Made by a program: the position numbers and the translations under genes. DNA of 64,000 nt, taken from Dichetophora obliterata. Its lineage: Eukaryota; Arthropoda; Insecta; Diptera; Sciomyzidae. The notes beneath the pieces were generated by a model that saw nothing but the letters and a program-made list of their open reading frames with translations, was not told the origin of the DNA and made no database searches. The stretch is taken from contig OY986437.1 of NCBI GenBank assembly GCA_963920525.1, forward strand, positions 197,117,511-197,181,510. Direction: 5' to 3'. How positions within the stretch are numbered: the first letter of the stretch is position 1; each line of letters starts with the position of its first letter. Below are positions 10,915 to 21,429 of this stretch, in pieces.

Positions 10915-11680
10915 GAGCATTCCACGGTCACGTACAGACAAATTCAACTATTTTTTTGAGATTATTGTACAGCCAATTCTTAATTTACACATTAGAAGTC
11001 AAGTCCTTTTGTCTAATTAAATAGATTGCATTCTGTTTCTTCATTGTACGTTCAAACTTTCTTTAAATTTTATTAAATGAAAGAGAAAAAAATAAGGCAT
11101 CTACTGTCACGTGTCGGACGGGTCGACTTAACCAAAGTTGCAAATTGTTGTGTTCGATTACAATTTTAAGCGAAAGTAACTAATATTGGAAAGAGGTATT
11201 TGAAAGCCAAAGTTTTATTACTCATAAACATGCTTTCGGCGTAAAAAGATTTTAAATAAAGTCCGCAGTTGTTTTTAATATTGTATTTACATATCGTCAC
11301 GTGAAGACAAATTACGTCACGTGCCTGACAGACTGACAATTTTGTAGTTTAGTTGGGTAATTATTTAATTTAGTAATTAAAAAACAAATTTAATATACTT
11401 TTCTTACCTTGCATCAACTATTTTTTTTATTATCTTTAGCCTATGCATTCCATTTTTACTAAAACAAAAAAGTTTACGAAACATTTACTAAACATTTACG
11501 AAAAAGCAAAACTACTTTTGTGAAACAGTGCAGATGATTGTATCATTATGGTAAATGAGTTTATGTATAACTTGCTTAAATTGATAAAATTTAAATACTT
11601 CTCTTTGATAATATCATAAAAAAATACGTTTTTAATAAATTTACTTTTTTGGTCACGGTTGAATTTTCTGTGGAATGCCC
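10915..11680. mobile_element. MITE-like element with CAATAG duplication and GTCACGT repeats
   Basis: The left end GAGCATTCCACGGTCACG and the inverted right end GGGCATTCCACAG share GRGCATTCCAC, followed on both sides by AAATTCAAC. CAATAG occurs directly outside both ends (10909-10914, 11681-11686). Inside, GTCACGTG or close variants occur at about 10928, 11107, 11297, 11314 and 11651, several followed by GACAAATT. Superfamily not assigned; no transposase recognised. Confidence 0.65.
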
Positions 11681-12250
11681 CAATAGTATCTATAGGAATA
11701 ACTTTGTTGATCGAAAACATAGGGAATTTGGTTTTACATTTGAATTTTTAATTATTACAAAAAACCAAACCTACGATTTTTCTTTTTACTTGCTCAATCA
11801 TTTTGCTTTGCTTAAAAATGGAGCAAAAAGAAGTCTATTCTACTCAGATTCCGAAATTGCTACGTGTTTAAGATAAGGTTTGGTAATGGACTATAAAAAG
11901 TGACCACTTAAAACAACATCAACTATTTAGCTTTTGGTTTTAAATCCTTTTTTTTAGCCATTTTTTTGCACTTTAGAGAAAAACTATAGCACCTCAGCAC
12001 CAATGTTTTTATTTAGATTTTTACTCCTTAAAACTGTGTTATTAATTAATATAAATGTTTATTTCGTTATTATTTTAATTTATGTTCTACTTATGTTTTT
12101 TTTATCTTTTTTTTCTATTTTAACTATATATTCTAACTGTCGGTGGGGATTTATTGTAAAACCAACAAAAATAAAAAACTGTCATATATACATATATATT
12201 AAACTATATACAAAATAAACAACAACAACAAATGCGTCAACAACAAACAG

Positions 12251-12317
12251 CTGTCAAAAGATCCCCACACCAAAAGGATCAACGATCTACCGAAGAAATG
12301 CGCAAACTGATTGAAAG
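12251..12317 (+). CDS. Dscam1: Dscam1 penultimate coding exon (likely regulated)
   Basis: Exon AVKRSPHQKDQRSTEEMRKL-IER: the first Ala is completed by the G of exon 5621-5779, and AG at the end joins the A at 23520 to make Arg. Donor is GAAAG|GTAAAG. The acceptor is weak: the 40 bases before AACAAACAG|CTGTC are CAA-rich and almost free of a pyrimidine tract. The exon is 67 nt, so skipping it shifts the frame of the last exon, which stays open for 26 more codons. From memory, the equivalent exon of Drosophila Dscam1 is alternatively skipped; this exon's weak acceptor fits. Confidence 0.92.
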
Positions 12318-13194
12318 GTAAAGTATCTGACAGATCAGAGAAAATATCTTAGATATACTCAAGTAAATAAAAAGCGATTAGTAACATCACGTTTGATATC
12401 ACAATAAATTTACACGTTGTTAAACCTAAAAAAATATTTTTAAAAAATGCTGTCACTTATTCAAGAAAAATTAATTTAAAAAAAAGTAACCTAATAACAG
12501 TTTCGCATATTTTGTCTTAATAACCTATATTTTTCATCACTGAATTAATATATAAAATCACTCTTTCTCTTTTTCTTCTAACTATAATCATTACGTTACT
12601 TTAGTCGCAGACAGTAAGTTGGTCATTAATGGTTGCATGTTGTATAGTTTATAAACGTTTCTAACCTACTTTGGCATGGCTTTAAGTTTTTACTAACATT
12701 TTCAGTTTTTGTATGTAACACTTTTTATGTTTAAATATGTATTTTTGTTACGATTTTTTTTGTTTGTTATAATATTTACAAAGCAAATCACAGTTTGATT
12801 TTCTTAACCCTTTGTTGTTCCCAACAATCGGTTTTAAATATTTCTCTCTTTATATATAAATTAACCATGCGTTGCTATTTTCAGCTTTACATCAAAATTT
12901 CATACAATATTCTATAAACATACATATATTATATACTAAAAATATAAAAATCATCACATTTTTATACACTAGTTAAATTTAGTTAAATTATTAAGTTAAA
13001 TTTACTATAAATGTTTAAAGGCGATAAATGTTTCACGTGAATAGTTACTTTGAAAATGCCTTTGGAAAAAAAAATTCACCTTTTCGTGTGAAGCGAAGTG
13101 TAACGAATATAAGTTAGAATTGAAAATAAGTTTATAAAATGTCATCCGTTATTCTCATAATTTATCGAAGCAATCAAAGCCCCGAATTCGAAAA
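12318..13194. other. Intron, no recognised element
   Basis: AT-rich, with TATATA runs near 12850-12940. No transposon ends or ORFs of note. Confidence 0.5.
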
Positions 13195-13775
13195 AATAAA
13201 AAATTAAGGTGGCAACCCTATCCATCTTCTTTAATTTTAAAATTCTGACTGCAGATTCGAAATCAGTGACTCCATAACACTGTTAAATTATGTTTAAAAT
13301 TCCTAAAAATACATATTATTAGGTGGCAACCCTATTATTTCAAAATTATATAATTTTGAAATTCTGACCACGGATTCGGTTTCAGCGACCCATTTTTGGT
13401 ATATAATTTTTTTTGCAAGCCCTGAATTCATAAAAATACAAAAAATTAAGATGGCAACCCTATCCAGCCTCTTGAATTTTAAAATTCAGACTTCAGATTC
13501 AAAATCAGTGACTCTCAAACAATGTTAAATGATGTTTAAAATTCTGAAAAATACATATTATTAGGTGGCCATACTGTGGTAAAAATTTAGGTGGTAGCCC
13601 TAACCTCCATCTTAAATTGTAAAACTGTGACATTATATTCGAAATAAAATCTGTTGTCGGAATTTCAAAATAAAAGGAATTCGCAAAAATACCCAAAAAT
13701 CTAGGTGGCAACTCTATCCGTTATCTTGAATTTTAAATTCTGACAGCAGATCCGAAATCATCTACCCCCTAAGAC
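13195..13775. repeat. ~120-bp tandem repeat, five degenerate units
   Basis: AATTTTAAAATTCTGACTGC-AGATTCGAAATCAGTGACTC recurs in diverged form at about 13232, 13350, 13475, 13612 and 13730 (118-137 bp apart), with GGTGGCAACCCTATCC between units. This is a satellite-like or composite repeat. Confidence 0.8.
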
Positions 13776-13829
13776 TGCCAACCACGGAGTCCACAGAACC
13801 CTTAAAAGACATAATACGCTTAAGCTTTT

Positions 13830-14125
13830 CCTATGCAAGCTCATTGAATTTTTTGGATACATGCTTTATTGGATACTTGCCTTCAATTTCAAGCTTTTCA
13901 AGCTTTTTGCCTTCAATTGCAAGCTTTTTGCCGAAAGCATCAAGCTTTCCTTTACTTCAAACTTCGTGTCGTTCGCTTGTAAGCTAGCATACTTGCAAGT
14001 CGCAAGCTGTAGTGGGCTTATTTATATTCAATTACAAGCTATACTTGATTCAATATTATCAATCTCAAGCTAGCTTGAACTTGTATTTTAAGCAAGTACT
14101 TGCAATAGACTTCAAGTAGGCTTGT
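13830..14125. repeat. CAAGCTT-rich degenerate cluster
   Basis: CAAGCTTTT, GCAAGCT, CTTGCAAG and close relatives occur more than a dozen times in under 300 bases, in both orientations. There is no regular period. Its nature is unknown. Confidence 0.6.
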
Positions 14126-14542
14126 GCAGTACTCTATCTAATGTTTTCATAAAATATTCACTGTACTATGCAATTCAATTAGTTTTTGCCAAAAATTTTA
14201 TAAACAATCCTTAACTTTTCGAAATAAAGTCGAGTTATAGAAAACATCTGCTATCCCAAATGCCCTGCATACTTATTAGGGCTGTCATGATTCCTACGCA
14301 TAGTCACCCAAGCAAAACAAATTTTAACTTAGGCTGAACAGCGGCTGAACAAGGGTCGAACAACGGCTATTCAAGTACCGAAAGGACTTTAACGGCGGTC
14401 GTTTTTAAGGTAAATATATGAGCATATATATGCATACATTTTAAAACGGGTTGGCTGAAAAAAACAATAATAAATAATCGAGAACTGAGCTAACGAGAAC
14501 CGCACGGCTCTCAGAAATGCTCTCAGGAGAAAGCCTTACATG

Positions 14543-15947
14543 TAGTGCACGGACTTGAAAAAAATTGTTAGTGCTAGATTGGACTCAAAAAGTGTGGTAG
14601 ATCGAAACAAATGTGGCAGATTTGATATTTTTTATAATAACAATGTCCTTTATTAAAAAAAATATGCATACATAACCCAGTTTACAATAACAAAAATAGT
14701 GTATGTAAATTGTGCAATATAAAAAAACAAAAATAGATTAAGAACGAATAAACTTTCAATCAATAATACAAAAAACAAAACAATATGGAACAAATCTAGT
14801 AAGGGCAGGAGCCTTATTTTATTTTAAATTTGTGTTTTTACCCCCTTGAGGCCCAATTTGGGGTGATTACGATTTCCGTGGCCCCTCGATTTGAGTATAC
14901 AGTTTTGAAGTACTCTTTGAGAAAATAAGATTCGCTGAAGGATTTACTGATGTATCGATTAGTTATCGAGATATCGATTTTTAAAAAAATGTTTACTCAA
15001 CGGAACCAATATTTAAATTCAGTTATATCTTTGCTAATATTTATCCGATTTGAATTATTTAGGTGTCATTCGAAAGATATTTAAAATGTTTTTAATGTGA
15101 AATAAAAAAAATATTGTTTTTGTAAATCGGCCACACTGCAGACTGTCTTTATTGAATAATTTTTTTTAGTGGTTCTGCTTCTTACAAAATGTACTTTTTC
15201 TGTAAAAGGAGACAGATAGACTTTTATTAAAGGTTGTTTGTTGAATTCTGAAGTACATGTTGATATTTTTCCTAATTTTTTTAAAAAAAAGTGGCTCTGC
15301 CTTTTACAAATTGCACAATTTTTTGTTTTTTTTTAATGATTAAAAATTATCCCGATCGGTCAAATATTAGCATAGATATAGTCGAATTTACATTAAGACT
15401 TCTTTTAGTAAAAATTTTTTGAAAACTCGATAGCTAATCGATGTATCGATAAATCCTTCGGTGAATCTTATTTTCTCAATGATCTCTTCAAAACTGCATA
15501 TTCAGATCTTGGGGCCACGGAAATCGTAATCGTGCCCCCAATTTATTTACAGTTCTGTAAAAGTTATCGCCCCGGTAAACTCAAAAATCGCAGGAAATAG
15601 ATATATTATTTTCCAGCAAGTTGTGATTTTACCGGGATGGTAACTTTTATCAATTCGTGACGCGTTTAAGCCTCCCGCGGAAATGTTTTGTTTACAGCTG
15701 ACAGTCAACATCAAAATATCAATGTCATTCACAATAACAAGCATATGTCAAAATCTAATGACATTCACAGTTAAGCTTTCCAGTGATGTGTTTATTAAAA
15801 GTATTTCATAGAACAAATTCATCAAAAAAATTTTATGATGATGGAAATAGTGGTAGATTATAAGCCTTCGATGGTAAAAGTGGTAGATATTAAAATATTG
15901 AAAAAATGTGGTAGATCTACCACAATAGTGGTAAAGTTCATGCCCTG
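14543..15947. mobile_element. Non-autonomous hAT element with GTGGTAGAT subterminal repeats
   Basis: Flanks are CTTACATG (14535-14542) and CTTACTTG (15948-15955), 7 of 8 matching. Ends are TAGTGCACGGACTTG and, inverted, CAGGGCATGAACTTT. Both subterminal regions carry GTGGTAGAT copies (14593, 15851, 15880, 15907). A foldback element (14860-15538) is nested inside. No transposase recognised. Confidence 0.65.
14860..15538. mobile_element. Foldback/MITE with ~140-bp inverted arms
   Basis: The left arm GGGGTGATTACGATTTCCGT runs to about 15000 and is mirrored by 15400-15538 (inverted: GGGGCACGATTACGATTTCC). Both carry TTGAGAAAATAAGATTC and GAAGGATTTA followed by ATCGATTAG. CAATTT, possibly CCCAATTT, lies outside both ends. 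Nested in the hAT at 14543-15947. Confidence 0.8.
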
Positions 15948-15984
15948 CTTACTTGGCAGTTTCTAATCTCTAAGGCTTGCCATT

Positions 15985-16393
15985 AGCCCCATTCACATTT
16001 CAAATCGATCATCAAATAGTTTGACCACAAAGTGTTCATACTCATCAAATTTTTCGTCAAATTTTATTTTGTCTTGAACACCGAAGTTAGCACATTGCCG
16101 GGAAATTTTAAGTAGCACTTGTTATTAAAATCGTATGGTAAGAAAATAAATTTTTTTATAAATTATTTTCCACAGTTATTAATTATTATTTTCTTATTAT
16201 TTTCTTATTATTTTCTTCCTTTCCTTCTTTTGCCACGATGAGCTCAGGTTGAAAACTCATTTCAAGTGACAAAACCGTTCTACACAATTTGACGAGTGTT
16301 CACATTGTTTCCATGTTTTTCCATATGTTTTTCTGTTGGTCAAATCTTATGTCAAATCATTTGATGAGCGATTTGATCAATGTGTGCAGCGCT
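15985..16393. mobile_element. MITE, inverted ends, possible ATT duplication
   Basis: Left AGCCCCATTCACATTTCAAA and inverted right AGCGCTGCACACATTGATCA align with small gaps through CAAATCG(A/C)TCATCAAAT and TTTGAC. ATT flanks both ends. The insertion interrupts the SINE-like copy between GCCATT and GTCTGC. Confidence 0.6.
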
Positions 16394-16550
16394 ATTGTCT
16401 GCAGAGAGCTAAAGACCTAACAGAAATTTTATTTCAATTGAAAAATATTCGGTCTTAGATAGGTTCAATAACCGTTCTTTAGCATACGGAATACGCACAT
16501 TAACCAGTATGCCTCGGCTGCCACATTAATACAATAGTTATACATATATA

Positions 16551-18214
16551 CAGTGGGTCAATAAAGAAGTCGGACAAACAGGTAACCAAACATTAAGTAT
16601 GAAAGAAAATTTGAAGGAAACAAAATATTGCTTTGGTTTATTTTTTATTTAGTATGTATTTATATATACTATTAAAAACAATAACAACATAATTTAAATT
16701 AGCTTCATTTTATAAAAAAAAAATAAAAATATAATTCGTGAACAAAATTCATGTCAAAAAAGAACTCGGACATTCATACTAAATTTTAAGTATAAATAAA
16801 ATTAAAAAAAAAACTTTTATTTAGTATTTTGTTGGCAAGCCTTTGCCTTTTTTAACAGCTTTTAGCCGCTTTGGCATTGACTCTACTAATTTTCTGCAGA
16901 CGGAGGGATCTATTTTAGCCCATTCTTCCATTAAAGCATTTTCCAAGTCCTTTTTGTTTTTAATGGAGTGATTTTTTAATTGAATTTCCAAGTGGGCCCA
17001 TAAATGTTCAATGACATTAATGTCAGGTGATTAAGGAGGAGTTTCCAGTACTTTTGGACAGTTATACAATAACCACAAACGCACATTTTGCGCCTTGTGT
17101 TTGGGGTCGTTATCTTGGTAGAAGTGAAAACTATTTTTTATCCCCAATTTTTCAGCACTATTAACCAAGTTTTCCTTTAAAATGGCTAGGTATTGCTTTT
17201 GGTCCATATTGCCTTCAACAAAACACAAATTTCCGGGCCCAGCTGCAGACATACAGCCCCAGACCATTACGGAACCACCTCCGTGTTTAACAGTTGGGCG
17301 TAAATTTTTCTCCTTCAGCTCTTCGTTTGGCTTCCTCCATACATATGATTGCCCATCTGATATGAAAATGTTGAATTTACTCTCATCAGAGAATAAAACA
17401 TGACTCCAGTACTCAAAATTTTTGTTTTCATGGCTTTTTGCAAAATGAATTCTTTTTTTTCTATTGATTTCACTTACGAAGGGTTTTTTCCTTGCAACCC
17501 TTCCATGAAAATTTTTTTTCCGCAGTACTAACCTTACAGTTTCTGGGCAGCAGGTGATGTTAAGATGTTTTGCCACCTCCGTTGTTAGGTTTGGTGCACT
17601 GAGGATAGGTTGTTTTTTTATTTGGCTTACTATCCAGCGTTCATCATGACTCGAGAACAATTTAGGCCTTCCAGATTTTGTCTTATTTTCCACTGATTTA
17701 TTAATTTTAAAACGTTTTATAACGTCGTGAACTGTAGAACGGGGCCTGTCAACTATTTCACTGATCTGCCGAACCGTTTTTCCTTCTTCATAGTGCCGTA
17801 TAATAAGTTCTCGAACTTCGATTGAGCTTTGTCCACGTTGTCTACCCATTTTCACTTTTATTTTGGAAAATTGTTTGCTCCGAAGCTTCAAAATACACAA
17901 AAACTGCTTTAGTTTATTGCATCTACTACAAACAAAGCAAAAACTGTGATTCCCCTTTTTCAAAATGTTTAGTAGCAAACAGCGTTGCCACATGTCCGAG
18001 TTCTTTTTTGATGTTAATTTTGTTCACGAATTATATTTTTATTTTTTTTTTATAAAATGAAGCTAATTTAAATTATGTTGTTATTGTTTTTAATAGTATA
18101 TATAAATACATAATAAATAAAAAATAAACCAAAGCAATATTTTGTTTCCTTCAAATTTTCTTTCATACGTAATGTTTGGTTACCTGTTTGTCCGACTTCT
18201 TTATTGACCCACTG
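16551..18214 (-). mobile_element. Tc1-like transposon with 223-bp inverted repeats
   Basis: The terminal repeats 16551-16773 and 17992-18214 are near-identical inverted copies starting CAGTGGGTCAATAAAGAAGT, flanked by TA on both sides (16549-16550, 18215-18216). Each repeat carries an outer AAAGAAGTCGGAC (16563-16575) and an inner AAAGAACTCGGAC (16759-16771): the IR/DR arrangement known from Minos, S, Paris and Sleeping Beauty type elements. The 1664-bp length and single ORF are typical of Tc1. The right TA is also the left flank of the adjacent element. Confidence 0.95.
16821..17849 (-). pseudogene. Tc1-like DD34E transposase with one in-frame stop
   Basis: The reading frame starts at MGRQRGQSSIEVRELIIRHY (17849), the usual short N-terminus; an upstream ATG at 17993 falls inside the terminal repeat and is unlikely to be used. 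The order is: paired helix-turn-helix DNA-binding domain (VRQISEIVDRPRSTVHDVIK, then a GRPKLFS hinge and the HTH_Tc3-like second half), then catalytic LFSDESKF, YQDNDPKHKAQN and SPDINVIEHLW. Spacing from the Asp in QDND to the Glu is 34 residues. The frame is 342 residues long, normal for Tc1. The only visible lesion is a TAA at 17031-17033 between ETPP and SPDI, where relatives usually have Gln or Trp-adjacent residues (one base from CAA). It would remove the third catalytic residue. Confidence 0.93.
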
Positions 18215-18216
18215 TA

Positions 18217-18888
18217 AACAGGGTGCGCCATATATTGTGTCGGTATGTTATGTGTCGGTATCTTGAAACAATGAATAACTTTGTCAGCTGAAGGACTTGA
18301 GTGGACAGTTTTTTGAAACCTCGATTCAGTACAATTTTAACCATGAATCGCTTTACTTCAGAGAAGGCGGCATAGTCAATGGAAATCGATATTGGTGGAT
18401 GTTGGCACATTATGTCTGCCACAAATGTGTGATAAAGTTTGGGACAGTTAGTGGTTTCAACAAGGCGGTACGCCATGTCTCACTGCAAATCGAACAATGC
18501 AGTTTCTGAATTTGAATTGAATTTGAAATTGGATGGCCACCCAGATCTCTAGATTTTACCCTTTTTGACTTATTTTTGTAGGGTTATCTAAAAAGCAAAT
18601 TGTACACTAGTAAACCTTAGGCAATTGACGAGATCAAGGCAAACATTCGCGCCAAAATCATCGCTATAACGCCCGAGATGCTCGAAAAAGTGATGGGGAA
18701 ACTCAGCAAAAAGGGCACATTTTACTTTGGCCAATAGAAGCGGCCGCTGGATTGAAGTTGTACTAAAATAGTGGTCCAAATAAATTGTTGAGGAACAAAT
18801 TAAATAAAAGTACTTCATATGTGGAAATCGGTTCTTTTTTAAGCTATTCAATATTCACATACCGACCCAAAAGATGGCGCACCCTGTG
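18217..18888 (+). mobile_element. Mariner-like element relic with ACAGGGTGCGCCAT ends
   Basis: The ends ACAGGGTGCGCCAT (18218) and its inverse at 18874-18887 are followed by matching GTCGGTATGT, with TA outside both ends (18215-18216, 18889-18890). The plus strand holds transposase scraps: GNRYWWMLAHYV, then GW-type blocks, a degraded WPPRSLDFTLF-like stretch near 18535-18570, and YLKSKLYTSK and EIKANIRAKI near 18590-18660. Frameshifts and stops are many, and the N-terminal half is deleted. Confidence 0.85.
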
Positions 18889-18988
18889 TAAATTATGAAC
18901 ACAGTCTTCTTTTTTATGTACGTTTTTACTGCGACCCTTGATTCCGAATTCAATTTCGATTTAAATTAACCACACCAAAAACATAATA

Positions 18989-19145
18989 GGGCAGTTCACG
19001 ATCTTGTTGCATCGTTGCAAATGCAAAATAAACAGCTTTTACAAAAACAAAATGCATTGAAAAGCTTTTGCAACATATGATTTTTGTTTTAGTAAAAGCT
19101 GTTTATTTTGCATTTGCAACGATGCAACAATATCGTGAACTGTCC
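18989..19145. mobile_element. 157-bp palindromic MITE, TA duplication
   Basis: GGGCAGTTCACGATCTTGTT at the left is mirrored by the right end (inverted GGACAGTTCACGATATTGTT). The arms of ~65 bp include TGCAAATGCAAAATAAACAG. TA flanks both sides. A second, larger copy lies at 19935-20473. Confidence 0.9.
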
Positions 19146-19433
19146 TAATGTTCCCAACAACTGCCGAACAGTGGTCAAACAAAGGACGAATAGCCCAAGA
19201 AGGGTTGAACATAGTCTAATAAAGGTCGACAATAGCCTACTTGCCTAGTGCATTGTCTTGGCGCTAAAATTCCAATAGCCAAAACTTATTTGTTATGGCC
19301 AATTATCCAAAGAAGAAACTATAATAATAATATAAATTGACCATTTCAGTTCTATAAAGGGCTTTGACCGAGCTTCTATTGATCAATTGTGTTGTTCGTG
19401 TTATTAAATGTTTGAACACAAATCGTCGCTCGC

Positions 19434-20845
19434 GTGACAAACTGTCGTAACCCACAATTTTAAAATTTTTCAGGGGAACGTTTTTTCTGTTTCGGTCACT
19501 GTTTCACCAATTATTTTGGCCACGTGACCTGACCACTTCAAAATCAAACTTATTAAATATTTTGGGTACGTTATTGTAGTATCTGGATTTGTGTAAAAAA
19601 AATTAAGCCAAGTATTTCCTAGAAATTGTAGTAACTAATTAAACACGAACGTCGGTTTGTGAAAATTTTATTTTTGCTTTTTAAGAATTTTTAGGCGTCG
19701 TAAACCACATTTTTTATATGAAAAAATAATTAAAGCAACAATATGTTTTTTATTTAATATTGCTTTTAATATATATATATTAAATTTTATTTAAGCAACA
19801 AAAACAAGTGCCAAAAATTCACATTGCAAACAATTAAATTAATGTAATGTAAAATAAAGTAGATTTAATAATAAATGCAAAAAATGGCATAAATAGAATA
19901 AATACATTAAAGTGACAAAAGGATAGACAAAATAGGGTAGTTCACGATCTTGTTGCAACGTTGCAAATGGAATATTAGCAGCTTTTACAAAAACAAAAAG
20001 CATTGTAATGCATTTGCAACATTTATGCATGTACTAAACAAAAGGCTGTTGCATATGCAAATCTAATCGTATTGCATAACGCTATGGTAAACGAATATCT
20101 TAATTTTGTATTAAACACAGCCATTGATACTTTCTGAACAGTGCTTATTGAAAGTTGTTTTTTTTTTAATTTTTAGCGGCAAAAACTTTAATTTATAATA
20201 TAAAAATGTACTAAAGAAATGGAGGGATTTTTAAAAAGGAAAATGGAAAGGGAAAATACCAACAAAGAAAAAACAAAGGAAGAGGCTCTTATTTACTCGT
20301 ACAATATTGCATTCAACTATCTGAATAATTTTAAAAATTGATGATCAAAACAATGTAAACAAAAAACAGTTATTGCAAGTTCATTTGCAACATCATAATA
20401 TTAAAGGTGTGCTAACTATCATCTACCCCTGCAAAAATGCATTTGCAACAATGCAACAAGATCGTGAATATCCAAAAATTTGCTACCTTGTTTTTATAAA
20501 ATTATTGAAAATGCCAAATTGACTAAATCATTGAAAATTGCAGTAGTTAGCTGAAGTGCTTTTCAATCTGACAACATAACTAAGGTTACAATCTATCAAA
20601 ATCACAAGCTTTTAGGCTTCCAAAAGCATATATTTCTAAAATTTGTGGGTTACTGCTGTTTGTAAAAATTTTTTTTAAATACCTTGTTGGTTACGACCTT
20701 TAGACATTTGCGTTTTCTGCTTAACTATGACAAGTATGACCATAACACTTTGAGGAAAAGTGAGGACTTGCATAAGAAGTGTTTAGTGGTATTAACTTAA
20801 TTTTAAGAAAAGTGTGGGTTACGACAGTTTGTCACGCGAGCGACG
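19434..20845. mobile_element. 1.4-kb element with 34-bp perfect inverted ends, AAAT duplication
   Basis: CGTCGCTCGCGTGACAAACT-GTCGTAACCCACA at 19434 is repeated inverted at the right end (20813-20845). AAAT is present outside both ends. Internal echoes of the end (GTCGTAAACCACA near 19698, GTGGGTTACTGC near 20644, GGTTACGACC near 20690) may be transposase sites. It carries a nested MITE (19935-20473). No transposase recognised; superfamily unassigned. It is inserted beside a SINE-like copy. Confidence 0.8.
19935..20473. mobile_element. MITE, larger copy of the AGTTCACGATCTTGTTGCA family
   Basis: The left end GGGTAGTTCACGATCTTGTT is preceded by TA; the right end, inverted, reads GGATATTCACGATCTTGTTG. 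It is nested in the 19434-20845 element. The right TA is not preserved. Confidence 0.75.
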
Positions 20846-21080
20846 AAATGATCGAGAACTGGACCTAAGAGTTTAAAGCCGACTCCGAACGGCTTATGTT
20901 CGCAAAAAGCTTTACATAGCAGTTTTTACTATCTGAGCTTTGTCATTGTCTGCTGAGAGGTGACGACCGAACAGAAAAATCAATTCGATTGAAAAAACAT
21001 TCTGTCTGAGCTGGCAATTGAACCCGGGCTACCGCGGCCGAACAGCGTTCAAACTTTCAAAGACCACACAGCCAAAAAAA
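20846..21080 (-). mobile_element. tRNA-derived SINE-like repeat
   Basis: Read on the minus strand there is an A-box-like TGGCTGTGTGG near 21070-21060 and a B-box-like GGTTCAATTGCC near 21020, at about tRNA spacing. A tRNA-unrelated body follows, with CTCAGCAGACAATGACAAAG and AAGCCGTTCGGAGTCGGCTT, ending near CCAGTTCTCG. Two internal Pol III boxes suggest a SINE. The copy at 14465-16510 is an older relative. tRNA identity is not resolved. Confidence 0.6.
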
Positions 21081-21160
21081 GGGTCAAACAAAATTTAAAC
21101 AATCCACACGCCCGAAAAGCGGTCAAAAATTGGTCGAACAGCGACAGTTTGAAAACAATA

Positions 21161-21429
21161 AGGGTATTCAGAGTTTGCTGAAGTGTTGATTATTTCAACA
21201 ATACAACAAGAAAGTGCACGTCTTGTCATATTTCAACAACTCAATACTCTAACAATACCTCGACCCTATTTTTTTAAGTGTTGGTACGGTGTTGAATATT
21301 TTTGTTGTCAATTAACAGTCTAATTTTGCCAGAAGTGTAGGTGTAGCAAAATAATTTAATGCGTGTGTTCACATGTATATCAAAATTAAAACAATCTAAC
21401 ACCGTAACAAGACTACCTCTGAATACCCT
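21161..21429. mobile_element. 269-bp MITE, AGGGTATTCAGAG ends, TA duplication
   Basis: Left AGGGTATTCAGAGTTTGC and inverted right AGGGTATTCAGAGGTAGT, TA outside both ends. One of several GGGTATTCA-type MITEs in this window. Confidence 0.8.

Larger units (their letters stand above)
14465..16510 (-). mobile_element. Old SINE-like copy split by two later insertions
   Basis: The pieces 14470-14542, 15948-15984 and 16394-16480 line up in order with the single continuous stretch 20846-21060 (shared CGAGAACTG, GCTTTACAT, CAGTTT, TCTGC(T/A)GAGAG, ACAGAAA, AATTGAAAAA). The gaps are exactly a hAT (14543-15947) and a MITE (15985-16393). The orientation is minus, as for the better copy. Confidence 0.6.

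Noticed and set aside
16551..16773. Start of the transposase at the upstream ATG (17993)
   Set aside because: It lies in the terminal inverted repeat and would add 48 residues absent from Tc1 transposases; MGRQRGQS at 17849 is the family-like start.
20846..21080. A functional tRNA gene
   Set aside because: Only A-box- and B-box-like sequences are present; no cloverleaf can be formed and the body continues as a SINE.
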